Positions 23,510-31,515 of a stretch of DNA of 41,878 bases are shown here, one piece after another. The translations under genes were made by a program, and so were the position numbers. Location of the stretch: positions 1 through 41,878 of the forward strand of contig JAGNBF010000041.1 of NCBI GenBank assembly GCA_018004935.1. The letters run 5' to 3'. Below the pieces are notes generated by a model. It saw only the letters and a program-made list of their open reading frames with translations. It ran no database searches and was not told the origin of the DNA. The DNA comes from Chloroflexota bacterium (GTDB lineage Bacteria; Chloroflexota; Anaerolineae; Promineifilales; Promineifilaceae). How positions within the stretch are numbered: position 1 is the stretch's first letter; each line of letters starts with the position of its first letter.

Positions 23510-26500
23510 TCACTCTCCCAGGGTAAACGTGCTAAGCGTAATCGCCGTAGTGCCATCAGACAAAGCGAGACGTTGCCCGGTCTCCGGTAAATACAAACCA
23601 ACCACTAACTGATACGCGCCAGGGGGTAATACCTGGGGCAAAGAAAGGCTACGTTCATCTACCACAATTTCGCCGGGTGACCAGCCGGTAGTGGGGCGGG
23701 TCCAGTTGGCTGGTTCACCATCTGATTGGGTGAGTACCTGCCCGGCGGGGCCGAGTAGTTGCAGGAAAACGTGATAACTGAGGGGTGTCTCCGCGGCCGC
23801 ACGCCAGACAAGTTCCATAGTGACCGTTTCCCCAGGAAGCCACTGCTCCGGCAAAGTCGTTACACCCATCAGGGTCGCCAATTCACCTATTGTTGCCTCC
23901 ACACTCAGGGCCATGGGGGGAATGTCATAATGGCGTTCGGGGGCGGTGAGATGAAGCGAACCCAAGGGAATTGCGGCCGCGAGTGGTTCACAGGCATCCA
24001 CTACGGGACGGCACACCGTAAGCGACCAGATATACTCCCCACCCACCAATGAAGCCGGGAGCCTCATCACTTGCTGGCCCCGCCACCTATCGCCGGTTTG
24101 CCACAGTGAAGTGGGCCAGGTAGAGCTGACCAAAGGTAACTCTATCTGCCAGGCGGGAGCCGCGCCGGTCTGAGCCAGAGTCAGTTGTCCCAGCAAATCG
24201 GTCGTTGGGGGGGTCACTGCCTGCCAGAACAGGGTCAGGAGAAACGGGCTACCAGGTGTCGCTTCCGCACGATCCAGGTTATACCCCAACAAACGCACTG
24301 GCCCCCAGGTCGCCTCGGCGGGATACTGGGGGGCTAACACCCCCTCATCGGCGGACTGGGAGGGGCGTGTTACCGTCATCTGCCCCAACACCAAAGAGGG
24401 AGCCTGATTTGCCAGTACTGCCAGGGGAATCAGGGTTTGTTTGTCAAAGAGCACCAATTGTAAGGTATACACCCCCGGTGGCGTTCCCGGCAGAATGGTA
24501 ATGGTATGGCTATCCTGGGCATACTGGCCGGGTTGCCAGGCGGTGACGGGGGGAGCTGGACGCAATTCACGGGGTGCTTCACTTTGTTTGGCGCTCCAGA
24601 AATACCCCTGGTCATCTACCAAAGCTACCGTCGTTTGTAAGTTACGCTCGGGCGTTGTGTAGGCGGTCCAAAAAAGGTCAAGGCGGATGGTTTCACCTGG
24701 TGCGGCCGCGAGCTGATTGACTGTGTACCCCAACAGGTGCACTCCACCGCTAAAATCTGTGGGCAAAGGGGTAGTCACCTCTGGCAAGCTACCCTCGCGC
24801 AAACCGGGCCGGTAGAGCCAGGTAGACCAGTGGGGTAACACCCCCTGGACAATGGCCCACAATAACACCCCCAACAGCAAGGGCATATACAACGCGGCCG
24901 CGTTCGTCCTATGTCCTATTGGCGGCTCGAGGGTCAACTCCCGGCGACTCCCCAGGCGTTGCCTGACCGATCCTATGGCAACGCCACCTGTCAATAACAG
25001 GCACAGAAAAGTTATCCCATTCGCGGTACGGCGTAAGGGCGTTTCCCCCAATATGACCCGCACCTCATGGCGTCCGACTGGTAAGTTAAAGGTTATCAAC
25101 CCAAAATCAGGATCCGGGGTGATTTCGACCGGCTGATCATCCAGCCACAGTTGCCAGCCCGGGTAATATAAAATATTGACGCGTATCGTTTGCGGCGCGG
25201 CCGCCTCTAAAAGCACGGTTGTGGACAAAGGTTCCACCGTCTGGCTGATAATCTGCACTCCCTCAGGCAAAGTCTCTGGGGCAAAGGGGTCTGGGGCCAC
25301 CGCTGGTTGTGGCGGAAATTGTAGCACCGTGCGCGGCAAGTATTCGCCTTTGGCCGTTGTGCCAATTGTGGCTGTGGCCTTTTCAAACGGGGCAATATCG
25401 GCTACGGTAGGTTTTTCCAGGCCAGGGCAATAACGGGGATGGAACCAAAACAGGCTAGACAGGATGAGAATGGTTACGCCCCCGGCCCACAGGATTTTAT
25501 CCCAGCCTGAGGATGTCATTAACCTGAGGAAACGCTCGTGGCCGCTGATTACTGCACCGGTAATGGGTTTATTTTGCGGGTGGGTAATGTTGCCCTTATG
25601 GGTAACCGGGCGAAAAAGGACATCTGCGGCCGCGGCTGTCAGAACAGCCAGACACAAGGCGGCGGGGCCAAGTAAACGCCAGGGAAATTGGACAAATGGC
25701 AAGAGGGGCACATGCTCCCAGACATAGGTGGAAGCGGGGAGCATCAGGAAAACATAAACCAGCAAAGCCAGACCAAAGAATAGCACTTGCCGTTGGCGGC
25801 CGCGTTCAGTTTTGTGTCGCCAATGCCATAAACCCCACACAGCGGGCAAGGCCAACAACACCGGTATCAGACCCAGCCCCCGTGTAGGGGAAGGGTTGAG
25901 TAAATCTGGATGAATGGCGCGGGGCAGGGCCAGGATTTCCGCCGGTGAAAGAAAGTTGGCCCAATAAACAAAAATGGGAGGCACGAGCAAACGGTCAATG
26001 TGGACGTATTGTTGCTCGAGCATGGCGGGAAACCAGAAGAAGGCGGTGATACCGAGCGCCAGGCTAAGGCTGGCCCCCATTTGGGTCAGGCGTTGCCACA
26101 ATTGCGAAGGGGAACAATGGGCATAGGCTTCTGCGGCCGCGTATAGCAGTAACATCGGGCTGAAAATCAGGGCAAAAACATTGTGTGTGAGGAGAACGGC
26201 GGCATAGGTGAGGGTGGCGCTTACGAACCAACCCCACCCACCAGTTCGGGCGAGCCGCCCCATGGCCCACAGGGCCAGGGGTAACAAAGGCCAGGCCATA
26301 GATTCCGCCAGATTACCCCGGAAATAGATATCGTATCCCTGGTAAGGGGCGTACATATAGGTTGCGGCCGCGAGCAGAGCCGCCCAATGGCTGAAATGAT
26401 CCCGCGTCAGGCGGTACACCATCAATCCCCCACCCCAAACGCCCAACGCCAGCGTCAGGCGCAGACCCCAGTATAAACTCCCTACCAATAAACTAATGAT

Positions 26501-26773
26501 TTCCGCCTGGTAGTAGGCCAGCGGCGCATAAAAATTAAACAGGGGAAACCCATATCCCTGCGCCATATCAGGTGCCCAGCGACTATACCAGATCCCTTGT
26601 TGCAAGAGTGAGTCTAGTTGTGTCAGGCGTAATAAATGAAAGGCGGCATCATCTGTACAGGGCAGTGCCGGGCCGAAAAGGATAGGGTACACCGCCACCA
26701 ACCCCATAGCGACAACACTCAAGGTGGTTACAGAGGGGATGAGAAATTGTTTAAGCTGTGGTTTCTGGGTCAT
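23510..26773 (-). CDS. GT-C-like membrane protein with PTPS-related domain and three beta-sandwich repeats
   Basis: A 1087-residue integral membrane protein. After a short N-terminus come about eleven membrane helices (to about residue 430) with CTDDAAFHLLRLTQLDSLLQQG and YSRWAPDMAQGYGFPLFNFY, typical of the '6-pyruvoyl-tetrahydropterin synthase-related' membrane family (GT-C/YfhO-like). Next come a beta domain with RVNILYYPGWQLWLDDQPVE and two further helices. The last 430 residues contain three repeats of about 120 residues opening LLGYTVNQ, LLGYNLDR and LMGVTTLP, each with PGE/PGS..FW.A. It probably moves or transfers lipid-linked sugars at the cell surface; the function is inferred. The ATG at 26773 is preferred over an upstream TTG lying in the hsp20 terminator. 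It has nine GCGGCCGC sites, the most of any gene here. Confidence 0.8.
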   Translation of the reverse strand: MTQKPQLKQFLIPSVTTLSVVAMGLVAVYPILFGPALPCTDDAAFHLLRLTQLDSLLQQGIWYSRWAPDMAQGYGFPLFNFYAPLAYYQAEIISLLVGSLYWGLRLTLALGVWGGGLMVYRLTRDHFSHWAALLAAATYMYAPYQGYDIYFRGNLAESMAWPLLPLALWAMGRLARTGGWGWFVSATLTYAAVLLTHNVFALIFSPMLLLYAAAEAYAHCSPSQLWQRLTQMGASLSLALGITAFFWFPAMLEQQYVHIDRLLVPPIFVYWANFLSPAEILALPRAIHPDLLNPSPTRGLGLIPVLLALPAVWGLWHWRHKTERGRQRQVLFFGLALLVYVFLMLPASTYVWEHVPLLPFVQFPWRLLGPAALCLAVLTAAAADVLFRPVTHKGNITHPQNKPITGAVISGHERFLRLMTSSGWDKILWAGGVTILILSSLFWFHPRYCPGLEKPTVADIAPFEKATATIGTTAKGEYLPRTVLQFPPQPAVAPDPFAPETLPEGVQIISQTVEPLSTTVLLEAAAPQTIRVNILYYPGWQLWLDDQPVEITPDPDFGLITFNLPVGRHEVRVILGETPLRRTANGITFLCLLLTGGVAIGSVRQRLGSRRELTLEPPIGHRTNAAALYMPLLLGVLLWAIVQGVLPHWSTWLYRPGLREGSLPEVTTPLPTDFSGGVHLLGYTVNQLAAAPGETIRLDLFWTAYTTPERNLQTTVALVDDQGYFWSAKQSEAPRELRPAPPVTAWQPGQYAQDSHTITILPGTPPGVYTLQLVLFDKQTLIPLAVLANQAPSLVLGQMTVTRPSQSADEGVLAPQYPAEATWGPVRLLGYNLDRAEATPGSPFLLTLFWQAVTPPTTDLLGQLTLAQTGAAPAWQIELPLVSSTWPTSLWQTGDRWRGQQVMRLPASLVGGEYIWSLTVCRPVVDACEPLAAAIPLGSLHLTAPERHYDIPPMALSVEATIGELATLMGVTTLPEQWLPGETVTMELVWRAAAETPLSYHVFLQLLGPAGQVLTQSDGEPANWTRPTTGWSPGEIVVDERSLSLPQVLPPGAYQLVVGLYLPETGQRLALSDGTTAITLSTFTLGE

Positions 26774-26801
26774 AAGGGGCAATTGTATATGCTCCCCCAG
26801 G

Positions 26802-26841
26802 CAAAACAAAAGAGGCCCGACTGTTTAACAGTCGGGCCTCT
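26802..26841 (-). terminator. Rho-independent terminator of hsp20
   Basis: AGAGGCCCGACTGTT-T-AACAGTCGGGCCTCT (26811-26841) followed on the minus strand by TTTTGTTTT. It lies 40 bp past the hsp20 stop and just before the next minus-strand gene. Confidence 0.92.
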
Positions 26842-26881
26842 TTGTTTAAGCATAAGCCCTTACCGCTGGTATACCAGACGA

Positions 26882-27334
26882 TCATTTACCATTCTGCACG
26901 TTGATGTTGATGCGTCGAGGTTTAACTTCTTCGGCTTTCGGCACAGTTAATGTCAGCACTCCATCTTTGTAATCAGCGGTGATAGCCTCACCGTTTACAC
27001 GAATGGGGAAGGTGACTGTGCGGCCAAAGCGGCCAACGCGACGTTCCCGCAGGTGGTAGCGTTCGTTCGTTTCTTCCTTCTCGCTATGGCTTTCTCCCTT
27101 AATGGTGAGAACATCATTTTCCAGGGTAATGTCCAGTTCATTGGGGTTAATCCCAGGGACAGAGGCTTTCACAATGAAGTTATCATCCTTCTCAAGCACA
27201 TCCAGGGGCAGACCCCAGTCTACCAGTTCATCCTGGCGGAAGGGAGCAAAGAAACTGTCATCAAACATCCGATCTAACGCCCCACGTAAGGTCATCATTT
27301 CACGGACAGGGTTACGGCGAATTACAGCGTTCAT
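26882..27334 (-). CDS. Small heat-shock protein, Hsp20/alpha-crystallin family
   Basis: A 150-residue ATP-independent chaperone. The N-terminal arm (MNAVIRRNPVREMMTLRGAL) is followed by the alpha-crystallin domain: LPLDVLEKDDNFIVKASVPG, then ELDITLENDVLTIKGE, RRVGRFGRTVTFP and the closing KDGVLTLTVPKAEE, with a short C-terminal tail. A strong AGGAGGTAACCT site precedes the ATG. It is monocistronic with its own terminator. I saw no CIRCE element upstream; instead a REP-like palindrome lies 75-165 bp upstream. It has no GCGGCCGC, though the gene is short. Confidence 0.96.
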   Translation of the reverse strand: MNAVIRRNPVREMMTLRGALDRMFDDSFFAPFRQDELVDWGLPLDVLEKDDNFIVKASVPGINPNELDITLENDVLTIKGESHSEKEETNERYHLRERRVGRFGRTVTFPIRVNGEAITADYKDGVLTLTVPKAEEVKPRRININVQNGK

Positions 27335-27409
27335 AGGTTACCTCCTATTTTTGTTTTAGATAGCGGGTTTTGTCTGTACCCCGCTCAAAGTAAACTGTTA
27401 TTGATGTTG

Positions 27410-27500
27410 TAACTATACACGTCTGCGAGGGCTGAGCTTGTCGAAGCTCGGCTCCCCCTTCGACAAGCTCGGGCAGAGTCATACCTCACCTGTATAGATA
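27410..27500. repeat. REP-like GAGCTTGTCGAAG palindrome with ACTATACA ends
   Basis: The centre TGAGCTTGTCGAAG..CTTCGACAAGCTC is a near-perfect hairpin. The outer AACTATACA/TGTATAGAT pair is inverted. It lies upstream of hsp20, and a similar core is at 20420-20455. Confidence 0.8.
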
Positions 27501-27553
27501 CTGACTTGATGTTTATTATTTAACCAGCCCTGCGTTAGAGGAAGGTATACGCG

Positions 27554-27682
27554 ATGTCAGAACAATATATGAAGCAGATAAACGAAGTATTAAATTGCTA
27601 TCGGTTGCCGGAGGAGAGGGTATTCATAGCCCGAAGGGTTATCATCCTATCCTCCTACCCCCATCCAACAACGTGGTTTTAG
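27554..27682 (+). CDS. Possible 42-residue small protein
   Basis: ATG at 27554 follows AGAGGAAGG with a 9-nt gap and opens a frame of 42 codons ending at TAG 27682, shortly before a strong terminator (27705-27741). The peptide starts MSEQYMKQINEVLNCYRLPE and has no recognised family. The ribosome binding site plus terminator make expression conceivable, but the length gives little statistical support. Confidence 0.25.
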   Translation: MSEQYMKQINEVLNCYRLPEERVFIARRVIILSSYPHPTTWF

Positions 27683-27704
27683 CGGGTGCGTCTTTGAGGT
27701 AGGC

Positions 27705-27741
27705 AACAAAAAAGGGACCCCAATGGAGTCCCTTTTTTGTT
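27705..27741. terminator. Bidirectional rho-independent terminator
   Basis: AACAAAAAAGGGAC..GTCCCTTTTTTGTT gives a stem with A and T runs on both sides, so it can end plus-strand transcripts and those of the M4 protease gene on the minus strand. Confidence 0.9.
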
Positions 27742-27758
27742 ATAGAAGTCAGTTTACT

Positions 27759-27784
27759 GTGGTCGGTTTCTTGACCGGGCCACC
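27759..27784. repeat. Single hairpin H2, inverted
   Basis: GTGGTCGGTTTCTTGACCGGGCCACC, a diverged solitary copy between the terminator and the M4 protease stop. Confidence 0.6.
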
Positions 27785-27805
27785 TATGTTATTTTGAACG
27801 ATTAC

Positions 27806-30784
27806 TTAGCCTTCTTGCTTGCGGCCGCGGGCGACCAACAAAGCCAGGCCTACCACCAGCAAACCAACCGACGCGGCAACCATGGGCAGAGAAACGGAGG
27901 ACACATTACCAAAAGAGGTCAAGGTCACATCTGTCGGATCTGCTTCACAAGAGTACGCCTGCACATTGTCTACATACCAGCCAACGATACCGGCACAACC
28001 ATCGGTACCCAGATCAAAGCGCAATTGTACAGAGTCACCAGGAGCGGCGTAGTTGGCGAGGAGTAATTGGGATTCTCCCCAACTGCCAGAAACGGCTCCA
28101 CCATCGGTACCGGTAAAGGCATCTTCACCGGCCATTGGGCTTGTTCCTGCGGGATTCATGACTTCATTGTAGCTGTTGAACGTGAAGAATTCAGGGGCAA
28201 TGAGTTCATAGGCGCCACCATTAACACTAATCTTCACATTACCGCCATCGTAGCCAGATTCTGTGGCCACCCAATGATCAAAGGCCAGACGCAGGATAGC
28301 ATTTGCCGGGACAACGAACGAGGGGCTTTCCAGGTAGATAACACCAGACTGATCATTACTACCCGCTGTACAGTCACCGATATCGGGGTCAACCGCAAAG
28401 AAGGCACTACCGGCTACACCACCAGGCAGAGAAGAAACCCATTCCCAGTCACGGGGGGTCCACTCAGCATAAACACCGGCATTACTGACGGTCCAGTTAG
28501 CGCTGGGATCTGTTTCAAAAGTGTCCTCGAAGATAGTTGTGACGGGGCCGCCTGTGCCTGTACACAGCGCCGGAGCGTTGGGGTCAAGCATGGGCTGGAA
28601 GTTGCAGAAGGTAGGTTCCGTCCGTAACTCAACGGCCGCAATCATGTCTGCCAATTCGGTACAATCGGCCGCAGTCATGATCTCGCCAGAAGGCGTACCA
28701 TCGAAGTCATTGAGGTCGGTACCAGCGGTTACCAGATCCACACAAGATGCTTCCAGACTATCGGCATGATCCGTGAAATCTGTGGTGGGGGTCTGATACG
28801 TAGCCATGGCCCGGAAATAGATGTGGGAGGCTTTTAGCAGACCGATACCGGTAACGGTTTGGCCGTTAAAGTTGCCACCATCTACGAGTAAAGCAAAGCC
28901 GTGGTTGGGTACACCAGAGTTGGTATGGACGCCACCGCCATCATTTGTACCGCAAACATAGTAAGAGGGGTCTGTCACGAGGCCGGGGTCGGCATGGCAA
29001 TTGGGATTCCACATGTCACGGATAGCCGTGCCAAAAGCCGGGTCGGATTCACCGGAGAGCCAACGGTAAGAGTTATCTGTACCCGCGGCCGCACGCATGG
29101 TGATGTTGACCGTACTGCCACCACCCAGTTGGGCTTCAATATTGTTGCCCAGGGTGTAACCAATGAAGATAGAAGGAATCGTGATTGTCGGATCCGTACC
29201 ACCCATCGCCTGCACAGCATCGCCACCAGTCACATGATTAGCGACCACAACAGCAATAGCGCCAGCGTTTTGGGCATTCTTAACCTTCACCGCAAAACCA
29301 CAAGTACCCCGACGGACAAAAGCAATTTGGCCGGTCAGGTCGTTGGTGATGGCATTACAGGCTTCAGTGGGGGCGGCAGTACCGTCGGTCGCCACGATCA
29401 TGTCACCAGTAATACCGATATTGTCCAATGCCGGGCCAAAACTGGCCGAGCCAGCGGCATAATTACCGGCTAAGGGGCCAGCATTAACTTCCATTTCTGG
29501 CATGGGCGGGGAGAAGACAGAGCAAGAATTATCGGTACGCAGACCACCAGGCGTATCATCATCCGCCCCGTTGATCAGGTCAACCACTTCGCCATAAATA
29601 TCGGAGTAAGATTCGTTAAGAGCACCGGGTTGCCATTGGTAGATCAAGCCATGGGTCTGTTCGGTATAGGCATGGGTCCATTCATGGGCTACGGTATCAT
29701 CACCGGTTACACCATCGCAGTAGTTGGTGGTAACGCCGTTCCAATTGGCATTGGGACAGGTAATGCTGGGATCATCAAAGACGCTGTGCATGAGGGCGCC
29801 TGCCCCATCCCAAGAATCCCGACCAAAGGCATTGGCGAATACATCATAGGTATCTTCGGCAAAGTCAATGAGATCGTTTACCCCAGCCTGAATCGCCGGA
29901 TCGGCATTGACATAGGGCAGGGCATCGCCTTCTTGCCATACGGGTGTACTGGGGTATGACTGATAGTAGATGCGGCGATCCAGCGCATCGTGAATACCCG
30001 TAACCTGGTTGATGACTGTGCCTTTGTGTGCATCCAGGTAGACAAATTCGCGAATGTCATGTCCATTGCTGATCTCAACTTCATAGACCAGATAAACAGG
30101 AGCGGAAATATCCTGGATGAGACCGGCATGGTAAACAAGCAGATTTGTCTGGGCCGCGGCCGCGTTGGTGCTGGATTGGAATTGCGCTTCAACATGCGCC
30201 AGAGCCGCCGCACCGGCAGTTTGCGCCGCAATACGGGGTGTAGTGCTAACTGACAGGTTGGGGACAAATACACCATTCACTGATGTAATGTGATTGGCCG
30301 CATCAAAGTGAAGACGCAACAGAGCCGCAAATACCTTAACGCCCTGATGTACCTGTTGGTATGTCAGATGACTGGTCCCGAGGCCATCGGTGCCACTTTC
30401 GGCCAGAACTAACTGGCTGGTAGCATCCGTTATACCAAAAGCATCACCATAAAGAGCAAAAAAGGCCTCGGCTTCGGCCTGAGCGGAAACACCATTCACC
30501 AAAGACAGGGTATACCCATTGGCGAAACGGATGAAACGAGCCGCACCGGTTGCCTGGTGCATCGTTACGATAGCCGCACCTGCCGTATCAGCAATTAAAC
30601 GATCTACGCCACTGGTAGGGCTGGCGGTTGTTCCTACCGCGGCCGCAACCGTGCCACCACTCACCTCTGTCTGTTGGCCTTGCACTGGGGCAAAAGACAA
30701 AGCTACAGTGAGTAGCAGGGCCGCCATAGCCATGAGCATAAAACTGATGGCTCGGCGCGAGTAAATGTTTTTCTTTTCCATCAT
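27806..30784 (-). CDS. Secreted M4 (thermolysin-like) metalloprotease with inserted PA domain and C-terminal anchor
   Basis: A 992-residue preproprotein. A signal peptide (about 1-37) and an FTP/PepSY-type propeptide (about 60-260) precede the peptidase unit. HEWTH (367-371) and NESYSD (390-395) supply the zinc ligands and catalytic Glu; the second-half motif NDGGGVHTNSGV gives His620. Between the halves lies a PA domain (about 430-560, GQIAFVRRGTCGFAVKVKNA..GAIAVVVAN). A C-terminal jelly-roll region (about 750-950, FEDTFETDPSANWTVS) and a terminal helix followed by ARGRKQ suggest retention at the cell surface. GGAAGGAGGTTTAA is an excellent ribosome binding site for the paired ATGs (30784, 30781). 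Four GCGGCCGC sites. Confidence 0.95.
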   Translation of the reverse strand: MMEKKNIYSRRAISFMLMAMAALLLTVALSFAPVQGQQTEVSGGTVAAAVGTTASPTSGVDRLIADTAGAAIVTMHQATGAARFIRFANGYTLSLVNGVSAQAEAEAFFALYGDAFGITDATSQLVLAESGTDGLGTSHLTYQQVHQGVKVFAALLRLHFDAANHITSVNGVFVPNLSVSTTPRIAAQTAGAAALAHVEAQFQSSTNAAAAQTNLLVYHAGLIQDISAPVYLVYEVEISNGHDIREFVYLDAHKGTVINQVTGIHDALDRRIYYQSYPSTPVWQEGDALPYVNADPAIQAGVNDLIDFAEDTYDVFANAFGRDSWDGAGALMHSVFDDPSITCPNANWNGVTTNYCDGVTGDDTVAHEWTHAYTEQTHGLIYQWQPGALNESYSDIYGEVVDLINGADDDTPGGLRTDNSCSVFSPPMPEMEVNAGPLAGNYAAGSASFGPALDNIGITGDMIVATDGTAAPTEACNAITNDLTGQIAFVRRGTCGFAVKVKNAQNAGAIAVVVANHVTGGDAVQAMGGTDPTITIPSIFIGYTLGNNIEAQLGGGSTVNITMRAAAGTDNSYRWLSGESDPAFGTAIRDMWNPNCHADPGLVTDPSYYVCGTNDGGGVHTNSGVPNHGFALLVDGGNFNGQTVTGIGLLKASHIYFRAMATYQTPTTDFTDHADSLEASCVDLVTAGTDLNDFDGTPSGEIMTAADCTELADMIAAVELRTEPTFCNFQPMLDPNAPALCTGTGGPVTTIFEDTFETDPSANWTVSNAGVYAEWTPRDWEWVSSLPGGVAGSAFFAVDPDIGDCTAGSNDQSGVIYLESPSFVVPANAILRLAFDHWVATESGYDGGNVKISVNGGAYELIAPEFFTFNSYNEVMNPAGTSPMAGEDAFTGTDGGAVSGSWGESQLLLANYAAPGDSVQLRFDLGTDGCAGIVGWYVDNVQAYSCEADPTDVTLTSFGNVSSVSLPMVAASVGLLVVGLALLVARGRKQEG

Positions 30785-30950
30785 TTAAACCTCCTTCCAA
30801 AACTGGTAACGGTAAGTTGACTGAAAAAAGAACCCACTGTAGCCCCTAAGAACCGACGCCTAAACAAATCGGGCATTTTCCCGGAAACTGCGATTTTCCC
30901 AGAAAAACGAATGGTTCAGTTATAGGAGTACTAATCCAGAGACCACTAAG

Positions 30951-31030
30951 AGTTCGTTCGCAAATAACTTTTGGGTTTGTTATGGCTGGTCTCCTGACCG
31001 AGTCACCCCACTTAATTTTGAGCGAACCCT
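30951..31030. repeat. AGTTCG-terminated element carrying hairpin H2
   Basis: The arm AGTTCGTTCGCAAATAAC faces TTAATTTTGAGCGAACCCT. Between them is H2 in inverse orientation (TGGCTGGTCTCCTGACCGAG). The same right arm accompanies H2 at 21001-21045 and 31415-31460, so H2 plus these arms is one mobile-looking unit. The rest of 30785-31313 shows no gene. Confidence 0.78.
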
Positions 31031-31313
31031 AAGAATTCAAGGGGTTTCGAGAAGAATTAGATATTCTATGCGCTCTCTCCACGATGAAAATCTTCTTTTT
31101 TCAGGTGAATCAACGATAAACACCAACAGCCTGTAACGCTGTATGCATCCTACACATGGATAATTAAATAGACTTCGTACGTTATGAAGGGCAAAGCTAT
31201 AAGATGAAGAGAAATTCATCTCATTCTCATCTTCTTATCATGATTATAGTTTCTTATCGGCATTTTGTCATCCGCCAATCTTTTTGGGGGTATACCCATA
31301 AATCGTAGGGCAC

Positions 31314-31345
31314 AGACCTGACAGGTTCTAAAACCTGTCAGGTCT
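31314..31345. repeat. Hairpin AGACCTGACAGGTT / AACCTGTCAGGTCT
   Basis: A perfect 14-bp stem with loop CTAA. The same stem shifted by one base, with loop TCGG, forms the centre of the element at 20902-20997. Flanked by near-direct repeats of TTGGGGGTAT. Confidence 0.85.
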
Positions 31346-31414
31346 CCCCCAAAACGTGGATATACTCTTTTCTTGGGGGTATGCATCAAATCTGTGGATG
31401 ACCACAGAATAGCT

Positions 31415-31439
31415 GTGGCTGGTCTCCCGACCGAGCCAC
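31415..31439. repeat. Single hairpin H2, inverted
   Basis: GTGGCTGGTCTCCCGACCGAGCCAC followed by AACTTAATTTTGAGTG, as in the complete unit at 30951-31030. Confidence 0.8.
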
Positions 31440-31483
31440 CCAACTTAATTTTGAGTGCACATTGAGATTTCCCTCGCTCCCTG

Positions 31484-31507
31484 AGAGACGCAAAACTTTG
31501 CGTCTCT
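31484..31507. terminator. Hairpin at the 3' end of the metallophosphoesterase gene
   Basis: AGAGACGCAAA-AC-TTTGCGTCTCT is an 11-bp inverted repeat 9 bp past the stop. It lacks a clear T run, so it may act as a transcript-end stabiliser rather than a classical terminator. Confidence 0.5.
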
Positions 31508-31515
31508 TATGCTCC

